Assembly (NCBI GenBank): GCA_030123585.1
Contig: CP126120.1
Location: forward strand, 248,001-312,000
DNA: 64,000 nucleotides
Reading direction: 5' to 3'
DNA from: Rhodanobacteraceae bacterium
GTDB taxonomy: Bacteria; Pseudomonadota; Gammaproteobacteria; Xanthomonadales; Rhodanobacteraceae
The notes under the pieces were generated by a model. It saw nothing but the letters and a program-made list of their open reading frames with translations. It searched no databases and was not told the DNA's origin. Position 1 is the stretch's first letter. Every line of letters begins with the position of its first letter. Shown here in pieces: positions 28,111 through 36,810 of this stretch. A program made the position numbers and the translations under genes.

Positions 28111-29163
28111 ATGGCCAAGGGCCAAGACCAGACGCGCGTGCAGGACGATTGGCAAAAGCTGTCGAAGCAGTACTGGAACGCGTGGAACGACGCCACGCGC
28201 AAGGCGTTCGGCACGCCGCCGGAAGCCGTGGACGCCGACAAGACGCCGTGGCACGAAGGGCTGGAGCAATGGTCGCGGATGTTCGACGCGGGCAAGGCGC
28301 GTGATGCCCAGAGCGAAGTTGTCGAACGCCTGCTGGCCGGTGCGCGCAGCTATTTCTCGCTGTTGCAGACGCTGGCCGAAAAAGGCGGCAACGGCAACGC
28401 CGATCCGCAGGCCTGGCGCGACGCGGTGCGCAACGCCTTCAACTTTCCGGGCGCCGACGCGGCGCTGATCGATAACCCGCTGGCGCGCGCGCTGCGCGAA
28501 CTGGCGGGGCAGGGCGCGAAAGGCTTCGAGCAGATGATGGAAAACCTGCAGCCGGCGATGCGCGAGATGCGCGCGCTGCTGGACCTGCCCGCGTTCGGTT
28601 ACGCGCGCGAGCATCAGGAGCATTACCAGCGCATGGCGAAGGCGTGGCTGGATTGCCAGCACGAGACCAACCGCTACAACGCGCTGATCGCGCGTGCGAG
28701 CAAGCGCGCGTTCGAGGTGTTCGAGGACAAGCTGGCCGAACACGGCGAGCCGGGACGCCAGATCGATTCGGCGCGCGGGCTGTACGACCTGTGGGTCGAT
28801 GCCGCCGAGGATGCCTACGCCGAAGTCGCGCTGTCGGACGAGTTCCGCGAAGTGTATGGCGCGCTGGTGAACGCGCAGATGCGCGTGCGCCAGAACATGC
28901 AGCGAGAGGTCGAGCGCATCGCGACCGATCTCGGGATGCCGACGCGCACCGAGATCGACAGCATGGGCAAGCGCCTGCATGCGCTGCACCGCGATGCCAA
29001 GAACCACGCCGAGACGCTGCCCGATCTCGTCGCCGAAGTCGCCGCACTGCGCGCTGAGGTCGAGCGCCTCAAGGCTGGCGCCGCCAAGCCCGCGGCCGGT
29101 GCGCCGCGCAAGGCCGCCCGCAAGGCGCCCGGCAAGTCACGCAAGACGGCCGCCAAGGAGTAA
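28111..29163 (+). CDS. phaE: Class III PHA synthase subunit PhaE
   Basis: A 350-residue non-catalytic subunit that activates PhaC and starts polyhydroxyalkanoate granules. The N-terminal half has the conserved WQKLSKQYWNAWNDATRKAF; the middle is helical with FGYAREHQEHYQRMAKAWLD and ALVNAQMRVRQNMQREVERI, typical of PhaE. It ends in a coiled coil (about 285-330) and an Ala/Lys/Pro-rich basic tail (about 330-350). That tail resembles histone-like or phasin tails and could contact DNA or the granule surface. The start at 28111 is preceded by GGAGATCGAGCC. It lies 5 bases before phaC, hence one transcript. No phaA, phaB or phasin gene is in the window. Confidence 0.93.
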   Translation: MAKGQDQTRVQDDWQKLSKQYWNAWNDATRKAFGTPPEAVDADKTPWHEGLEQWSRMFDAGKARDAQSEVVERLLAGARSYFSLLQTLAEKGGNGNADPQAWRDAVRNAFNFPGADAALIDNPLARALRELAGQGAKGFEQMMENLQPAMREMRALLDLPAFGYAREHQEHYQRMAKAWLDCQHETNRYNALIARASKRAFEVFEDKLAEHGEPGRQIDSARGLYDLWVDAAEDAYAEVALSDEFREVYGALVNAQMRVRQNMQREVERIATDLGMPTRTEIDSMGKRLHALHRDAKNHAETLPDLVAEVAALRAEVERLKAGAAKPAAGAPRKAARKAPGKSRKTAAKE

Positions 29164-29168
29164 TCGCG

Positions 29169-30236
29169 ATGGAACCCATCCGCATCGATCCCAAGCGCGC
29201 GCTGGACGAAGCTCTGCGCGCCCAGCAGAAACTCGCGGCAAGCTTCAAGACGCTGCGTGAAGTGGAAGACGTCGATTACGGCGCGACCGACAAGGAAGCG
29301 ATCTACCGCGAAGACAAGGTCGTCGTCTATCGCTACAAGGGCAAGGGCAAGCCGACCGCCAAGGCGCCGATCCTGATCTGCTACGCGCTGGTCAACCGTC
29401 CGTACATGGTCGATTTGCAGGACGACCGCTCGCTGGTCAAGAACCTGTTGGCGCTGGGCGAAGACGTTTACATCATCGACTGGGGTTATCCCGACGGCGC
29501 CGACCGCTGGCTGACGCTGGACGACTACATCAACGGTTACATCCGCCGCTGCGTGGATGCGGTGGCGAAGCACGCAGGCGTCAAGAAGATCAACCTGCTC
29601 GGCATCTGCCAGGGCGGCGCATTCTCGTTGTGCTTCACCGCGCTGCACCAGGACAAGCTGCAGAACCTGATCACGATGGTGACGCCGGTCGACTTCCACA
29701 CCAAGGAAAACATGCTGTCGCACTGGACCCGCGGCATGGACGTTGACCTGTTCGTGGACACGCTGGGCAACGTGCCGGCCGACCTGATGAACTGGTGCTA
29801 CCTCACGCTGAAGCCGGTGCGCCTGAACCAGCAGAAATACGTCGCGATGCTGGACATCCTGGACGACAAGGTGGAACTCGAAAACTTCCTGCGCATGGAA
29901 AAGTGGATCTTCGATTCGCCCGACCAGGCCGGCGAGGCGTTCCGCCAGTTCATCAAGGATTTCTACCAGGGCAACAAGCTCATCAAGGGTGGCCTCAAGA
30001 TCGGCGGCCAGGACGTGAGCCTCAAGGCCATCACGATCCCGGTGCTCAACATCTTCGCCGAGCAGGATCACCTGGTGCCGCCGTCGGCGTCGCGCCCGCT
30101 GGGCGACTACATCGGCACCAAGGATTACACCCAGCTCGCATTCAAGGGCGGCCACATCGGCATCTACGTGTCCGGCCGCGCGCAGCGCGAGGTGCCGCCA
30201 GCCATTCACGAGTGGCTGGTCAAGCGCACGAAGTAG
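29169..30236 (+). CDS. phaC: Class III polyhydroxyalkanoate synthase PhaC
   Basis: A 355-residue catalytic subunit polymerising (R)-3-hydroxyacyl-CoA into PHA. It has an alpha/beta-hydrolase fold with the modified lipase box GICQGG (145-150). The catalytic triad is Cys147, Asp300 (AEQDHLVPP) and His329 (GGHIGIYVSG), two positions below the Allochromatium vinosum numbering (149/302/331). Length (about 355) and the phaE partner identify class III rather than class I (about 590 residues). The ATG is 5 bases after the phaE stop, with AAGGAG overlapping that stop. The product accumulates as cytoplasmic carbon granules; the monomer supply must come from elsewhere in the genome. Confidence 0.96.
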   Translation: MEPIRIDPKRALDEALRAQQKLAASFKTLREVEDVDYGATDKEAIYREDKVVVYRYKGKGKPTAKAPILICYALVNRPYMVDLQDDRSLVKNLLALGEDVYIIDWGYPDGADRWLTLDDYINGYIRRCVDAVAKHAGVKKINLLGICQGGAFSLCFTALHQDKLQNLITMVTPVDFHTKENMLSHWTRGMDVDLFVDTLGNVPADLMNWCYLTLKPVRLNQQKYVAMLDILDDKVELENFLRMEKWIFDSPDQAGEAFRQFIKDFYQGNKLIKGGLKIGGQDVSLKAITIPVLNIFAEQDHLVPPSASRPLGDYIGTKDYTQLAFKGGHIGIYVSGRAQREVPPAIHEWLVKRTK

Positions 30237-30603
30237 CATGAAGTAGGCGGGTGTAGCGAAGCGACAAATTCGCATGGAGCGAATTTGGACGGCCGTAGGC
30301 CGGCCCCGAGCGTAAGCGAGGGGTGAGCATCAGGGACGATGCGAACAATCCCGCCGGTTGAGTAATCAACGGCGGGTTCGCACCCGCCATGCAAAATCAA
30401 AGGCGGTCCCCGACGTATTGCTATCGAGCGGCCAGGGAAACTCTGCTTTTGCTCGTCATTCCGGGGCCGCCGCAGCTTTTCGCGGCGGAACCCGGAATCC
30501 AGTGCCTTTGCACGTCAACGAGTTGCGACAAAGACACTGGATTCCCGCTTTCGCGGGAATGACGAGAATGTGGATTGATCAGAAATTCCCTAGAATCCTT
30601 GGC
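30237..30603. repeat. Gene-free, palindrome-dense interval between phaC and pspC
   Basis: This 367-base stretch holds no convincing gene. It contains several short inverted repeats, AAATTCGCATGGAGCGAATTT (30267-30287), CGGCCGTAGGCCGG and CCCGCCGTTGATTACTCAACC-type arms (30350-30376). A full R1 element follows (30454-30564). The only other signal is the approach to pspC. Nothing resembles a strong terminator for phaEC apart from these hairpins. Confidence 0.6.
30454..30564. repeat. R1 palindromic repeat, full element
   Basis: It begins CGTCATTCCGGGGCCGCCGC and ends CCGCTTTCGCGGGAATGACG, with the same outer inverted ends as the copies at 18256 and 40198 and an unrelated centre. Confidence 0.85.
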
Positions 30604-30801
30604 ATGAACGCAGCACGCCCCCTGCGCCGCTCGCGCAGCAACCGCATGATCGCCGGCGTGGTCGGCGGTCTCGCCGATCATTTCGGACTCAACCCGACGC
30701 TGGCCCGGATCATCTACGTGCTGGTGTCGATCTTCTCCGCCGCCTTTCCGGGCATCCTCGTTTACATCCTCCTGTGGATCCTGATTCCGCAGGAAGATTG
30801 A
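30604..30801 (+). CDS. PspC domain small membrane protein
   Basis: A 65-residue protein consisting of a single PspC domain. A basic N-terminus (RPLRRSRSNRMIAGVVGGLA, 6-25) is followed by the conserved GLADHFGLNPTLARIIYVLV and a hydrophobic segment (34-62) forming one long or two short membrane spans, ending in ILWILIPQED. PspC binds PspB and senses envelope stress in enterobacteria, but stand-alone short PspC proteins like this lack the other psp genes, as is the case here. The ATG at 30604 fits the usual family start. The next gene begins 6 bases after its stop, so the two are probably co-transcribed. Function is inferred from the family only. Confidence 0.9.
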   Translation: MNAARPLRRSRSNRMIAGVVGGLADHFGLNPTLARIIYVLVSIFSAAFPGILVYILLWILIPQED

Positions 30802-30807
30802 GCCGCG

Positions 30808-31233
30808 ATGCGCCGGCTGCTCGTCGCGCTGGGACATTTGTGGACGGCACCGAACACCCTGCTGGGACTCGTCGCGGGGCTGCTGTCTGTGCCGTTCGGC
30901 GCACGGCCCTATCGCTCCGATGGCGCGCTGGTGTTCCGCCGCATGCCGCGTTTCTTCGGCGCACTGACCCTGGGTGGCGTGATCCTGCACGCAGGCCACT
31001 CGCTCGACGTCGCGGTGCCGACGTATGCGGCGCGCGTGCGCCGGGAGGTATCGCCGTGCGTGTGTCTGGCCGACCATGAGCGTGCCCACGTGCTGCAATA
31101 CCTGGTGCTCGGACCGCTGTTCCTGCCGGTGTATTTGCTCTGTGGCGGCGTGTCGGCGCGCAATCCGTTCGAGCAGGCTGCCGACCGTTTCGCGCTCACC
31201 GGAACCGGCTGGTGGCCCTGGCCGCGGCGGTGA
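30808..31233 (+). CDS. Membrane protein with an HExxH motif (putative minimal gluzincin)
   Basis: A 141-residue protein of no family I can name. It has hydrophobic segments near 4-30, 50-66 and 96-113. After a Cys pair (C84, C86) comes HERAH (90-94), a textbook HExxH zinc site, and 28 residues after the second His comes NPFEQAAD with E122 and D126. The HExxH...NPxExxAD arrangement is that of M48/DUF4157-type gluzincins, where the later Glu is the third zinc ligand. The whole catalytic set would thus fit in a very small protein. It may be an active membrane protease or a degenerate one. It sits between pspC and mtnA; the mtnA open frame overlaps its end. Confidence 0.6.
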   Translation: MRRLLVALGHLWTAPNTLLGLVAGLLSVPFGARPYRSDGALVFRRMPRFFGALTLGGVILHAGHSLDVAVPTYAARVRREVSPCVCLADHERAHVLQYLVLGPLFLPVYLLCGGVSARNPFEQAADRFALTGTGWWPWPRR

Positions 31234-31277
31234 CGCCGGTATCATGGGCGCGGTCAGGATCGTTCCGCGGGCATGGC

Positions 31278-32330
31278 ATGCAGTCTTCCGAATCGACGGC
31301 CGGTGCATTGGGTGTTGCAGACCACGACACGCTGCGTGCCGTGCAATGGCGCGGCGATCGCCTGCACCTGCTCGACCAGCGCAAGTTGCCGCTGGAAGAG
31401 GCGTGGATCGATTGCCTGGATGCCGATGCCGTAGCGCAGGCCATTCGTGACTTGGTGGTGCGCGGCGCGCCCGCGATCGGGATTGCCGCGGCATGGGGCG
31501 TGGTACTGGCGGCACGGCGAGGCGACGATCTCGCTACCGCAATGGCGACGTTGCACGCGGCGCGTCCCACCGCGGTGAACCTGACGGCGGCGCTGGACCG
31601 GATGCGCGCACGTGTGAACGCGGGCGCGGATGCCGCCGCGTTGGCGCGCGAAGCGCAGGCCATCCAGGACGAAGATCTTGCCGCCAACCGCGCGATGGGC
31701 GCGATGGGCGCGGCGTTGATCGCGCCGGGTAGTGGTGTGCTCACGCATTGCAACACCGGTTCACTCGCGACTGCGGGCTTCGGCACCGCACTGGGCGTCG
31801 TGCGCGCGGGCTACGCGTCGGGCAACATCGCGCGTGTGTACGCCGGCGAGACGCGGCCGTGGCTGCAGGGCGCGCGCCTGACGATGTGGGAACTCCAGCG
31901 CGACGGCATTCCCGCCACGCTGATCGCCGACGCGGCCGCGGCGCACCTGATGAAATCGGGACAGGTGCAATGGGTAATCGTCGGCGCCGACCGCATTGCC
32001 GCCAACGGCGACACCGCCAACAAGATCGGTACCTACCAGCTCGCGATCGCCGCGCGTCATCACGGCGTGAAGTTCATGGTGGTGGCGCCTTCGACCACGG
32101 TCGATCTCGCCACGCCATCCGGCGATGACATCCACATCGAACTGCGCGACCCGGACGAGCTGCTGGGCTACGTGGGCCGGCGCACGGTGGCCGCAGGCGC
32201 GCAGGCATGGAATCCGGTGTTCGACGTGACGCCGCACGGACTGATCGACGTGCTGGTGACCGAGCGCGGCGTGATCACGCAGCCGGATGCGCCCGCGTTG
32301 CGCGCCGTGTTCGGCCCGGGCGCGCGCTGA
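31278..32330 (+). CDS. mtnA: S-methyl-5-thioribose-1-phosphate isomerase
   Basis: A 350-residue enzyme of the methionine salvage pathway, converting 5-methylthioribose-1-phosphate to the ribulose form in the cytoplasm. It has the eIF2B-like fold with RGAPAIG (62-68), the catalytic Cys158 in [10 protein letters not shown], and Asp238 in [19 protein letters not shown]. Length equals the family norm from the ATG at 31278; a GTG at 31212 would overlap the previous gene and add 22 unsupported residues. No other mtn genes are next to it. The downstream GtrA-family gene starts one base after the stop. Confidence 0.95.
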   Translation: MQSSESTAGALGVADHDTLRAVQWRGDRLHLLDQRKLPLEEAWIDCLDADAVAQAIRDLVVRGAPAIGIAAAWGVVLAARRGDDLATAMATLHAARPTAVNLTAALDRMRARVNAGADAAALAREAQAIQDEDLAANRAMGAMGAALIAPGSGVLTHCNTGSLATAGFGTALGVVRAGYASGNIARVYAGETRPWLQGARLTMWELQRDGIPATLIADAAAAHLMKSGQVQWVIVGADRIAANGDTANKIGTYQLAIAARHHGVKFMVVAPSTTVDLATPSGDDIHIELRDPDELLGYVGRRTVAAGAQAWNPVFDVTPHGLIDVLVTERGVITQPDAPALRAVFGPGAR

Positions 32331-32331
32331 G

Positions 32332-32778
32332 ATGCGGCACCTGTCGAAGCAACTCCTGTGGTTCGGCGTAGGAGGGTGGGTAGGTTTCATCGTCGATGCC
32401 GGCATCGTGCAGTTGCTGGTCAGCAAGCTCAACGCCGATCCGTACATCGGGCGGCTGTTCTCGTTCGCGTGCGCGGCCACCGCGACCTGGTTGTTCAACC
32501 GCCACTTCACCTTCCACAAGCGCGGCGACTACACGCTGTTCGGCGAATGGTCGCGCTACATGGTCGCGATGTCGGCGGGTTTCGCGCTCAATTACATGAC
32601 CTACGCGCTGGTCGTGTATTTCTCGTCGTTCGTGCAGGCGTGGCCCGCGATCGGCGTGGCCGCGGGCTCGCTGCCGGGCTCGGCGGTGAACTTCCTGGGC
32701 GCCCGCCAGTGGGTGTTTTCGGGGCTCGGGAAACAGGCTTCGGACAAGCCGGACGAGAAGTCCAAACGTGAGTCGTAA
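32332..32778 (+). CDS. GtrA/DPMS family membrane protein
   Basis: A 148-residue inner-membrane protein with four predicted spans (about 8-28, 38-57, 72-94, 104-128). It carries the family signatures GVGGWVGFIVDAGI near the start and FNRHFTFHKRG after the second span. GtrA proteins are thought to help move bactoprenol- or polyprenyl-linked sugars across the membrane. The C-terminus is a short charged tail (KPDEKSKRES). Its ATG lies one base after the mtnA stop, so translation is probably coupled, although no functional link is obvious. No glycosyltransferase partner is nearby, so the sugar and acceptor are unknown. Confidence 0.88.
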   Translation: MRHLSKQLLWFGVGGWVGFIVDAGIVQLLVSKLNADPYIGRLFSFACAATATWLFNRHFTFHKRGDYTLFGEWSRYMVAMSAGFALNYMTYALVVYFSSFVQAWPAIGVAAGSLPGSAVNFLGARQWVFSGLGKQASDKPDEKSKRES

Positions 32779-32826
32779 GTTGGCGTAATCATTGGGCTTT
32801 TTTGGCCTGTTTCGAGGCTGCTTGTG

Positions 32827-32882
32827 ATACAATTCACGAGTTGATTCCAAGGCGCGGGCGGTGTCCGGATCCCGCGCCTTTT
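32827..32882 (+). promoter_or_regulatory. gyrA promoter -10 and leader hairpin
   Basis: An extended -10 (TG followed by TACAAT at 32827-32832) is followed by a stem AAGGCGCGGG/CCCGCGCCTT (32849-32858, 32871-32880) and TT. The hairpin is 28 bases before the gyrA ATG. It could terminate the mtnA-gtrA transcript or attenuate gyrA. The -35 is unclear. Confidence 0.45.
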
Positions 32883-32910
32883 GCATTCACGAGCCAAGGG
32901 AAACGAGCCG

Positions 32911-35508
32911 ATGGCAGAACCTGCCAGTGAAATCATTCGCGTCAACATCGAAGACGAGATGCGCCAGAGCTACCTCGATTACGCGATGAGCGTGATCGTG
33001 GGCCGCGCGCTCCCGGACGTGCGTGACGGGCTGAAGCCGGTGCATCGCCGAATCCTGTATGGCATGAATGAGCAGGGTAACGCCTGGAACAAGCCGTTCA
33101 AGAAATCCGCCCGCATCGTCGGCGACGTGATGGGCAAATACCACCCGCATGGCGATGCGTCGATCTACGATGCGATCGTGCGCATGGCGCAGCCGTTCTC
33201 GCTGCGCTACCTGCTGGTGGACGGGCAGGGCAACTTCGGCTCGGTGGACGGCGACAACCCGGCCGCGATGCGTTACACCGAAATCCGCATGGCGCGTCTG
33301 ACGCATGAGCTGCTCGCCGACATCGACAAGGAGACCGTCGATTTCGGACCCAACTACGACGAGAGCGAGCAGGAACCGTTGGTCCTGCCGACGCGCGTGC
33401 CCAACCTGCTGGTGAATGGTTCGGCGGGCATCGCGGTCGGCATGGCCACCAACGTGCCGCCCCACAACATGGGCGAGGTGATCGACGCCACGGTCGCGTT
33501 GATCGACAACCCGGATCTGTCCATCGATGAACTGATGCAGCACGTGCCCGGCCCGGATTTCCCGACCGCCGGCATCATCAATGGCGCTGCCGGCATCGTG
33601 CAGGCCTACCGCACCGGCCGCGGCCGCGTGCTGGTGCGCGCGAAGACCGAGATCGAAACCAGCGAGCACGGCCACGAAGCGATCATCGCCACCGAGATCC
33701 CGTACCAGGTCAACAAGGCGCGGTTGATCGAGAAGATCGCCGAGCTGGTGAAGGAAAAGAAGGTCGAGGGCATCAGCGCCCTGCGCGACGAGTCCGACAA
33801 GGACGGCATGCGCATCGTGATCGAGGTGCGCCGCGACGCCGCGGCCGACGTGGTGCTGAACAACCTGTTCCAGCAGACCCAGTTGCAGGTGACGTTCGGC
33901 ATCAACATGGTCGCGCTGGTCGATGGCCAGCCGCGCCTGTTGAACCTCAAGGAAATCCTCGAGCACTTCATCCGGCACCGGCGCGAAGTCGTCACCCGGC
34001 GGACGATTTTCGACCTGCGCAAGGCGCGCGCCCGCGCCCACGTGCTGGAAGGCCTGACCGTCGCGCTGGCCAACATCGATGCAATGATCGAGCTGATCAA
34101 GACCTCCGAATCGCCGCAGGTCGCGCGCGAACGGATGCTGGCGCGCAAGTGGGAACCGGGGATGGTGCGCAGCCTGTTGCAGGCCGCGGGCGCCAGCGCG
34201 TCGCGCCCGGAAGACCTCGATCCGCGTGCAGGCCTCAAGGACGACGGTTACCAGCTTTCCGAAATCCAGGCGAAGGAAATCCTGGAAATGCGCCTGCACC
34301 GCCTGACCGGCCTGGAGCAGGACAAGCTCACCGACGAATACAAGCAGCTGCTGGAAACCATCCGCGGCCTGATCGCGATCCTGGAGGATCCCGACAAGCT
34401 GATGGCGGTGATCCGCGGCGAGCTGGTCGAGATGAAGGAGCTGTACGGCGATGCGCGCCGCACCGAGATCCTGCACACGCAGGAAGACCTGGAAACGCTG
34501 GACCTGATCGCGGAAGAGGATGTCGTCGTCACGCTGTCGCACGCGGGCTACGTGAAGCGTCAGACGCTGGACACCTACCGCGCGCAGAAACGCGGCGGCA
34601 AGGGCCGTTCGGCCACCACCATGAAGGACGAGGATTTCGTCGAGAAGCTGTGGATCGTCAACACCCACGACACGCTGCTCACCTTCACCAGCAACGGGCG
34701 CGTGTACTGGCTCGACGTGTATCGCATCCCGGAAGCCGGCCCCGGCGCGCGCGGCCGCCCGATCGTCAACCTGCTGCCGCTGGTCGATGGCGAGAAGGTG
34801 CAGGCGGTGTTGCCGGTGCGCGAATACACCGACGACCGCTTCGTGTTCTTCGCTACCCGCAGCGGCACGGTGAAAAAGACGCCGCTCAGGGAATTCGAGT
34901 TCCAGTTGCAGAAGGGCAAGCTCGCGATCGGGCTGGACGAGGGCGACGGGCTGGTCGAGGCCGAACTCACCGATGGCAACTGCGACGTGCTGCTGTTCGC
35001 ATCGAACGGCAAGGCCGCGCGGTTCGCCGGCGGCGAGGTGCGTCCGATGGGCCGCACCGCTCACGGCGTGCGCGGGATGCGCCTGGCCGACGGCGCGCAG
35101 GTGGTGTCGATGATCGTGGCCGATGAGCGCACCGAGGCTGAAGGCTGCGATGTGTTGACCGCCACCGAGCGCGGCTACGGCAAACGCACGCCGCTCGCCG
35201 ATTTCCCGCGCAAGGGCCGCGGCTCGCAGGGCGTGATCGCGATCCAGTGCTCCGAGCGCAACGGCTCACTGGTGGCAGCGGTGTGCACCGACGCCAGCCA
35301 CGACCTGATGCTGATCTCCGACAAGGGTACGCTCGTGCGCACGCGCGTCGCGGAAGTTTCACAGGTCGGCCGCAACACCCAGGGCGTCACCCTGATCCGG
35401 CTGCCCGACGACGAAAAGCTGGTCGGCGTCGTAAAGATCGAGAGCGATGACGGTGAAATCGCAAACGGCGACAGCGCGTCGGAAGAGCACCCCGCGCCAG
35501 AAGCGTAA
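32911..35508 (+). CDS. gyrA: DNA gyrase subunit A
   Basis: An 865-residue DNA cleavage and rejoining subunit of gyrase, which introduces negative supercoils with GyrB. The catalytic Tyr122 lies in AMRYTEIRM, in E. coli register. The N-terminal core has [11 protein letters not shown]; the C-terminal six-bladed pinwheel (about 520-850) has repeated GYxKR/GxVKKT units and the gyrase-specific box QKRGGKGR (about 560), which separates it from ParC. In the quinolone-determining region the sequence is [10 protein letters not shown]: Ala at position 83 and Asp at 87, unlike the Ser83 of E. coli. The ATG at 32911 is preceded by AAGGGAAAC. It is followed by R3 repeats, with no classic terminator. Confidence 0.98.
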   Translation: MAEPASEIIRVNIEDEMRQSYLDYAMSVIVGRALPDVRDGLKPVHRRILYGMNEQGNAWNKPFKKSARIVGDVMGKYHPHGDASIYDAIVRMAQPFSLRYLLVDGQGNFGSVDGDNPAAMRYTEIRMARLTHELLADIDKETVDFGPNYDESEQEPLVLPTRVPNLLVNGSAGIAVGMATNVPPHNMGEVIDATVALIDNPDLSIDELMQHVPGPDFPTAGIINGAAGIVQAYRTGRGRVLVRAKTEIETSEHGHEAIIATEIPYQVNKARLIEKIAELVKEKKVEGISALRDESDKDGMRIVIEVRRDAAADVVLNNLFQQTQLQVTFGINMVALVDGQPRLLNLKEILEHFIRHRREVVTRRTIFDLRKARARAHVLEGLTVALANIDAMIELIKTSESPQVARERMLARKWEPGMVRSLLQAAGASASRPEDLDPRAGLKDDGYQLSEIQAKEILEMRLHRLTGLEQDKLTDEYKQLLETIRGLIAILEDPDKLMAVIRGELVEMKELYGDARRTEILHTQEDLETLDLIAEEDVVVTLSHAGYVKRQTLDTYRAQKRGGKGRSATTMKDEDFVEKLWIVNTHDTLLTFTSNGRVYWLDVYRIPEAGPGARGRPIVNLLPLVDGEKVQAVLPVREYTDDRFVFFATRSGTVKKTPLREFEFQLQKGKLAIGLDEGDGLVEAELTDGNCDVLLFASNGKAARFAGGEVRPMGRTAHGVRGMRLADGAQVVSMIVADERTEAEGCDVLTATERGYGKRTPLADFPRKGRGSQGVIAIQCSERNGSLVAAVCTDASHDLMLISDKGTLVRTRVAEVSQVGRNTQGVTLIRLPDDEKLVGVVKIESDDGEIANGDSASEEHPAPEA

Positions 35509-35521
35509 GAGCTGCGAGCGG

Positions 35522-35616
35522 GTAGGTTGGGCTGACCCCGGACTTGATCCGGGGGAAGCCCAACGTGATTTCCGAATGCCGCGATGTTGGGCTTCGTTGC
35601 ACTCAGCCCAACCTAC
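35522..35616. repeat. R3 repeat, copy 1 (95 bp)
   Basis: It runs from GTAGGTTGGGCTGACC to ACTCAGCCCAACCTAC. The ends are perfect inverts and the interior repeats the motif as AAGCCCAAC...GTTGGGCTT. A near-identical copy of the same length lies 33 bases downstream. Confidence 0.9.
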
Positions 35617-35649
35617 GTGCTGCGCCGGAAGCATAGGCATGGCGAAAGG

Positions 35650-35744
35650 GTAGGTTGGGCTGACCCCGGACTTGATCCGGGGGAAGCCCAACGTGATTTC
35701 GAAACGTCGCGATGTTGGGCTTCGTTGCACTCAGCCGAACCTAC
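35650..35744. repeat. R3 repeat, copy 2 (95 bp)
   Basis: Same length and ends as copy 1, differing at a few bases (for example AGCCGAACCTAC at the right end). A third, partial arm (35746-35760) follows at once. Confidence 0.9.
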
Positions 35745-35745
35745 G

Positions 35746-35760
35746 CACTCAGCCCAACCT
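35746..35760. repeat. R3 repeat, partial arm supplying a stop codon
   Basis: CACTCAGCCCAACCT is the right arm of R3. Read on the minus strand it gives AGG TTG GGC TGA, the last three codons and the stop of the neighbouring membrane protein gene. Confidence 0.75.
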
Positions 35761-36192
35761 GCGTGCCTCGTACATTTCGCGCACGCTTCCGCGCCCGAGC
35801 ACCAGGATCGTGAAGATACCCAGGATGGTGCCGAACGGCATGTACAGGCAGTTGATGCCGGCGACGACCAGAGAGAACGTACGGTGCCGGCGGGCGCGCA
35901 GGAAGAAGCCGGAAATGACGTTGATCACGCCGGACAGGATGAACCACAGTCCGAAGACCACGTAGAACCAGCGGAAGATCGCCATGAACTGCATGGGTGT
36001 GATCCCTTGCGGCTGGGTCTTCCAGGCCCGCGGGTCGGCAAAGGCCATGTGCATCAGCGAATAGTGCAGGAACAGGAAGGCGATACCCGCCAGCGCGAAG
36101 GCGGCCGCAACAAAGTGGAAGATCGCCAGCAGGCGCAGGTGGTCGGCATCGATCGGCCGCTGGTCGCGCATCAGGGGTGGCAGCGCACTCAC
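35749..36192 (-). CDS. Uncharacterised membrane protein
   Basis: A 147-residue protein I do not recognise. It shows three or four hydrophobic segments (about 18-45, 66-96 and 103-130) separated by short basic loops, with HHY/HMAF near the end of the first. The C-terminus (RGSVREMYEARRLG) is charged, and its last three codons and TGA lie in an R3 repeat arm, so the original C-terminus may have been longer or different. The start overlaps the stop of the upstream peroxiredoxin gene (ATGA), which argues for co-expression. A redox link is possible from that coupling alone. Confidence 0.75.
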   Translation of the reverse strand: MSALPPLMRDQRPIDADHLRLLAIFHFVAAAFALAGIAFLFLHYSLMHMAFADPRAWKTQPQGITPMQFMAIFRWFYVVFGLWFILSGVINVISGFFLRARRHRTFSLVVAGINCLYMPFGTILGIFTILVLGRGSVREMYEARRLG

Positions 36193-36677
36193 GATACGTT
36201 CCCCAGCGCTGCCAACATCGCCTCGGCACTCGACACGCGAAACTCACCCGGCGCTTCGACATGCAGCACCTTGACCACGCCATCCTCGGCGTACAGCGCG
36301 AAGCGCCGCGACCGCATGCCCATCCCGTACTTGCTGGAATCCATTTCAAGCCCCAGCGCCTTGGCGAAATCGCCGTTGCCGTCGGCCAGCATCAGCATCC
36401 CATCGGGCACGTGGCGGTGCTGCGCCCAGGCCTGCATCACGAATGCGTCGTTGACGGCCATGCAGGCGACGTCGATGCCGCGCTTCCGGAAATCCTCGTA
36501 GTGCGCGATGTAGCCGGGCAGGTGGCGCTCCGAACAGGTCGGGGTGAACGCGCCGGGTACCGCGAACAGCACCACCTTCCTGCCCTTGAACACGGCGTCG
36601 CTGGTGATTGGCTGCACGCCGTCGCGCAGCACGGCGAAGGTGGCACTCGGAATCCTGTCGCCGATCTGGATGGTCAT
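36189..36677 (-). CDS. Peroxiredoxin (Prx5/AhpC-TSA redoxin type)
   Basis: A 162-residue thiol peroxidase of the Prx5 subfamily, reducing peroxides with thiol reductants in the cytoplasm. The peroxidatic Cys48 sits in PGAFTPTCSERHLPGY, the Prx5 signature (PxxxTxxC), and a second Cys72 lies in DVACMAVNDAFV, the usual position in bacterial Prx5 members. No glutaredoxin domain is fused. The ATG at 36677 is chosen because MTIQIGDRIPSATF is the family opening; the upstream 14 codons overlap the divergent promoter region. It is divergent from the second hsp20 gene and translationally coupled to the membrane protein gene downstream. Confidence 0.93.
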   Translation of the reverse strand: MTIQIGDRIPSATFAVLRDGVQPITSDAVFKGRKVVLFAVPGAFTPTCSERHLPGYIAHYEDFRKRGIDVACMAVNDAFVMQAWAQHRHVPDGMLMLADGNGDFAKALGLEMDSSKYGMGMRSRRFALYAEDGVVKVLHVEAPGEFRVSSAEAMLAALGNVS

Positions 36678-36735
36678 GGCCGTCGCGTCCGGTTGGTTGA
36701 GCCGGCAATCGTACTCCACCGCATGGCAGCCAGCC

Positions 36736-36761
36736 CTTGAAACCCCGGAGGCCGGCCATAC
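36736..36761 (+). promoter_or_regulatory. Candidate sigma32 (heat shock) promoter of hsp20
   Basis: CTTGAAA (36736-36742), an 11-base spacer and GGCCATAC (36754-36761) match the CTTGAAA/CCCCATNT heat-shock consensus fairly well, 50 bases before the hsp20 ATG. Confidence 0.5.
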
Positions 36762-36810
36762 CTCGAAACGAGTGGCCGATCACGGCCAAGACCAAACCAA
36801 GGAGGCTGTC

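Noticed and set aside
35522..35760. Regularly repeated units after gyrA considered as a CRISPR array
   Set aside because: Only two full 95-bp palindromic units and a fragment, with no unique spacers of constant length and no cas genes.
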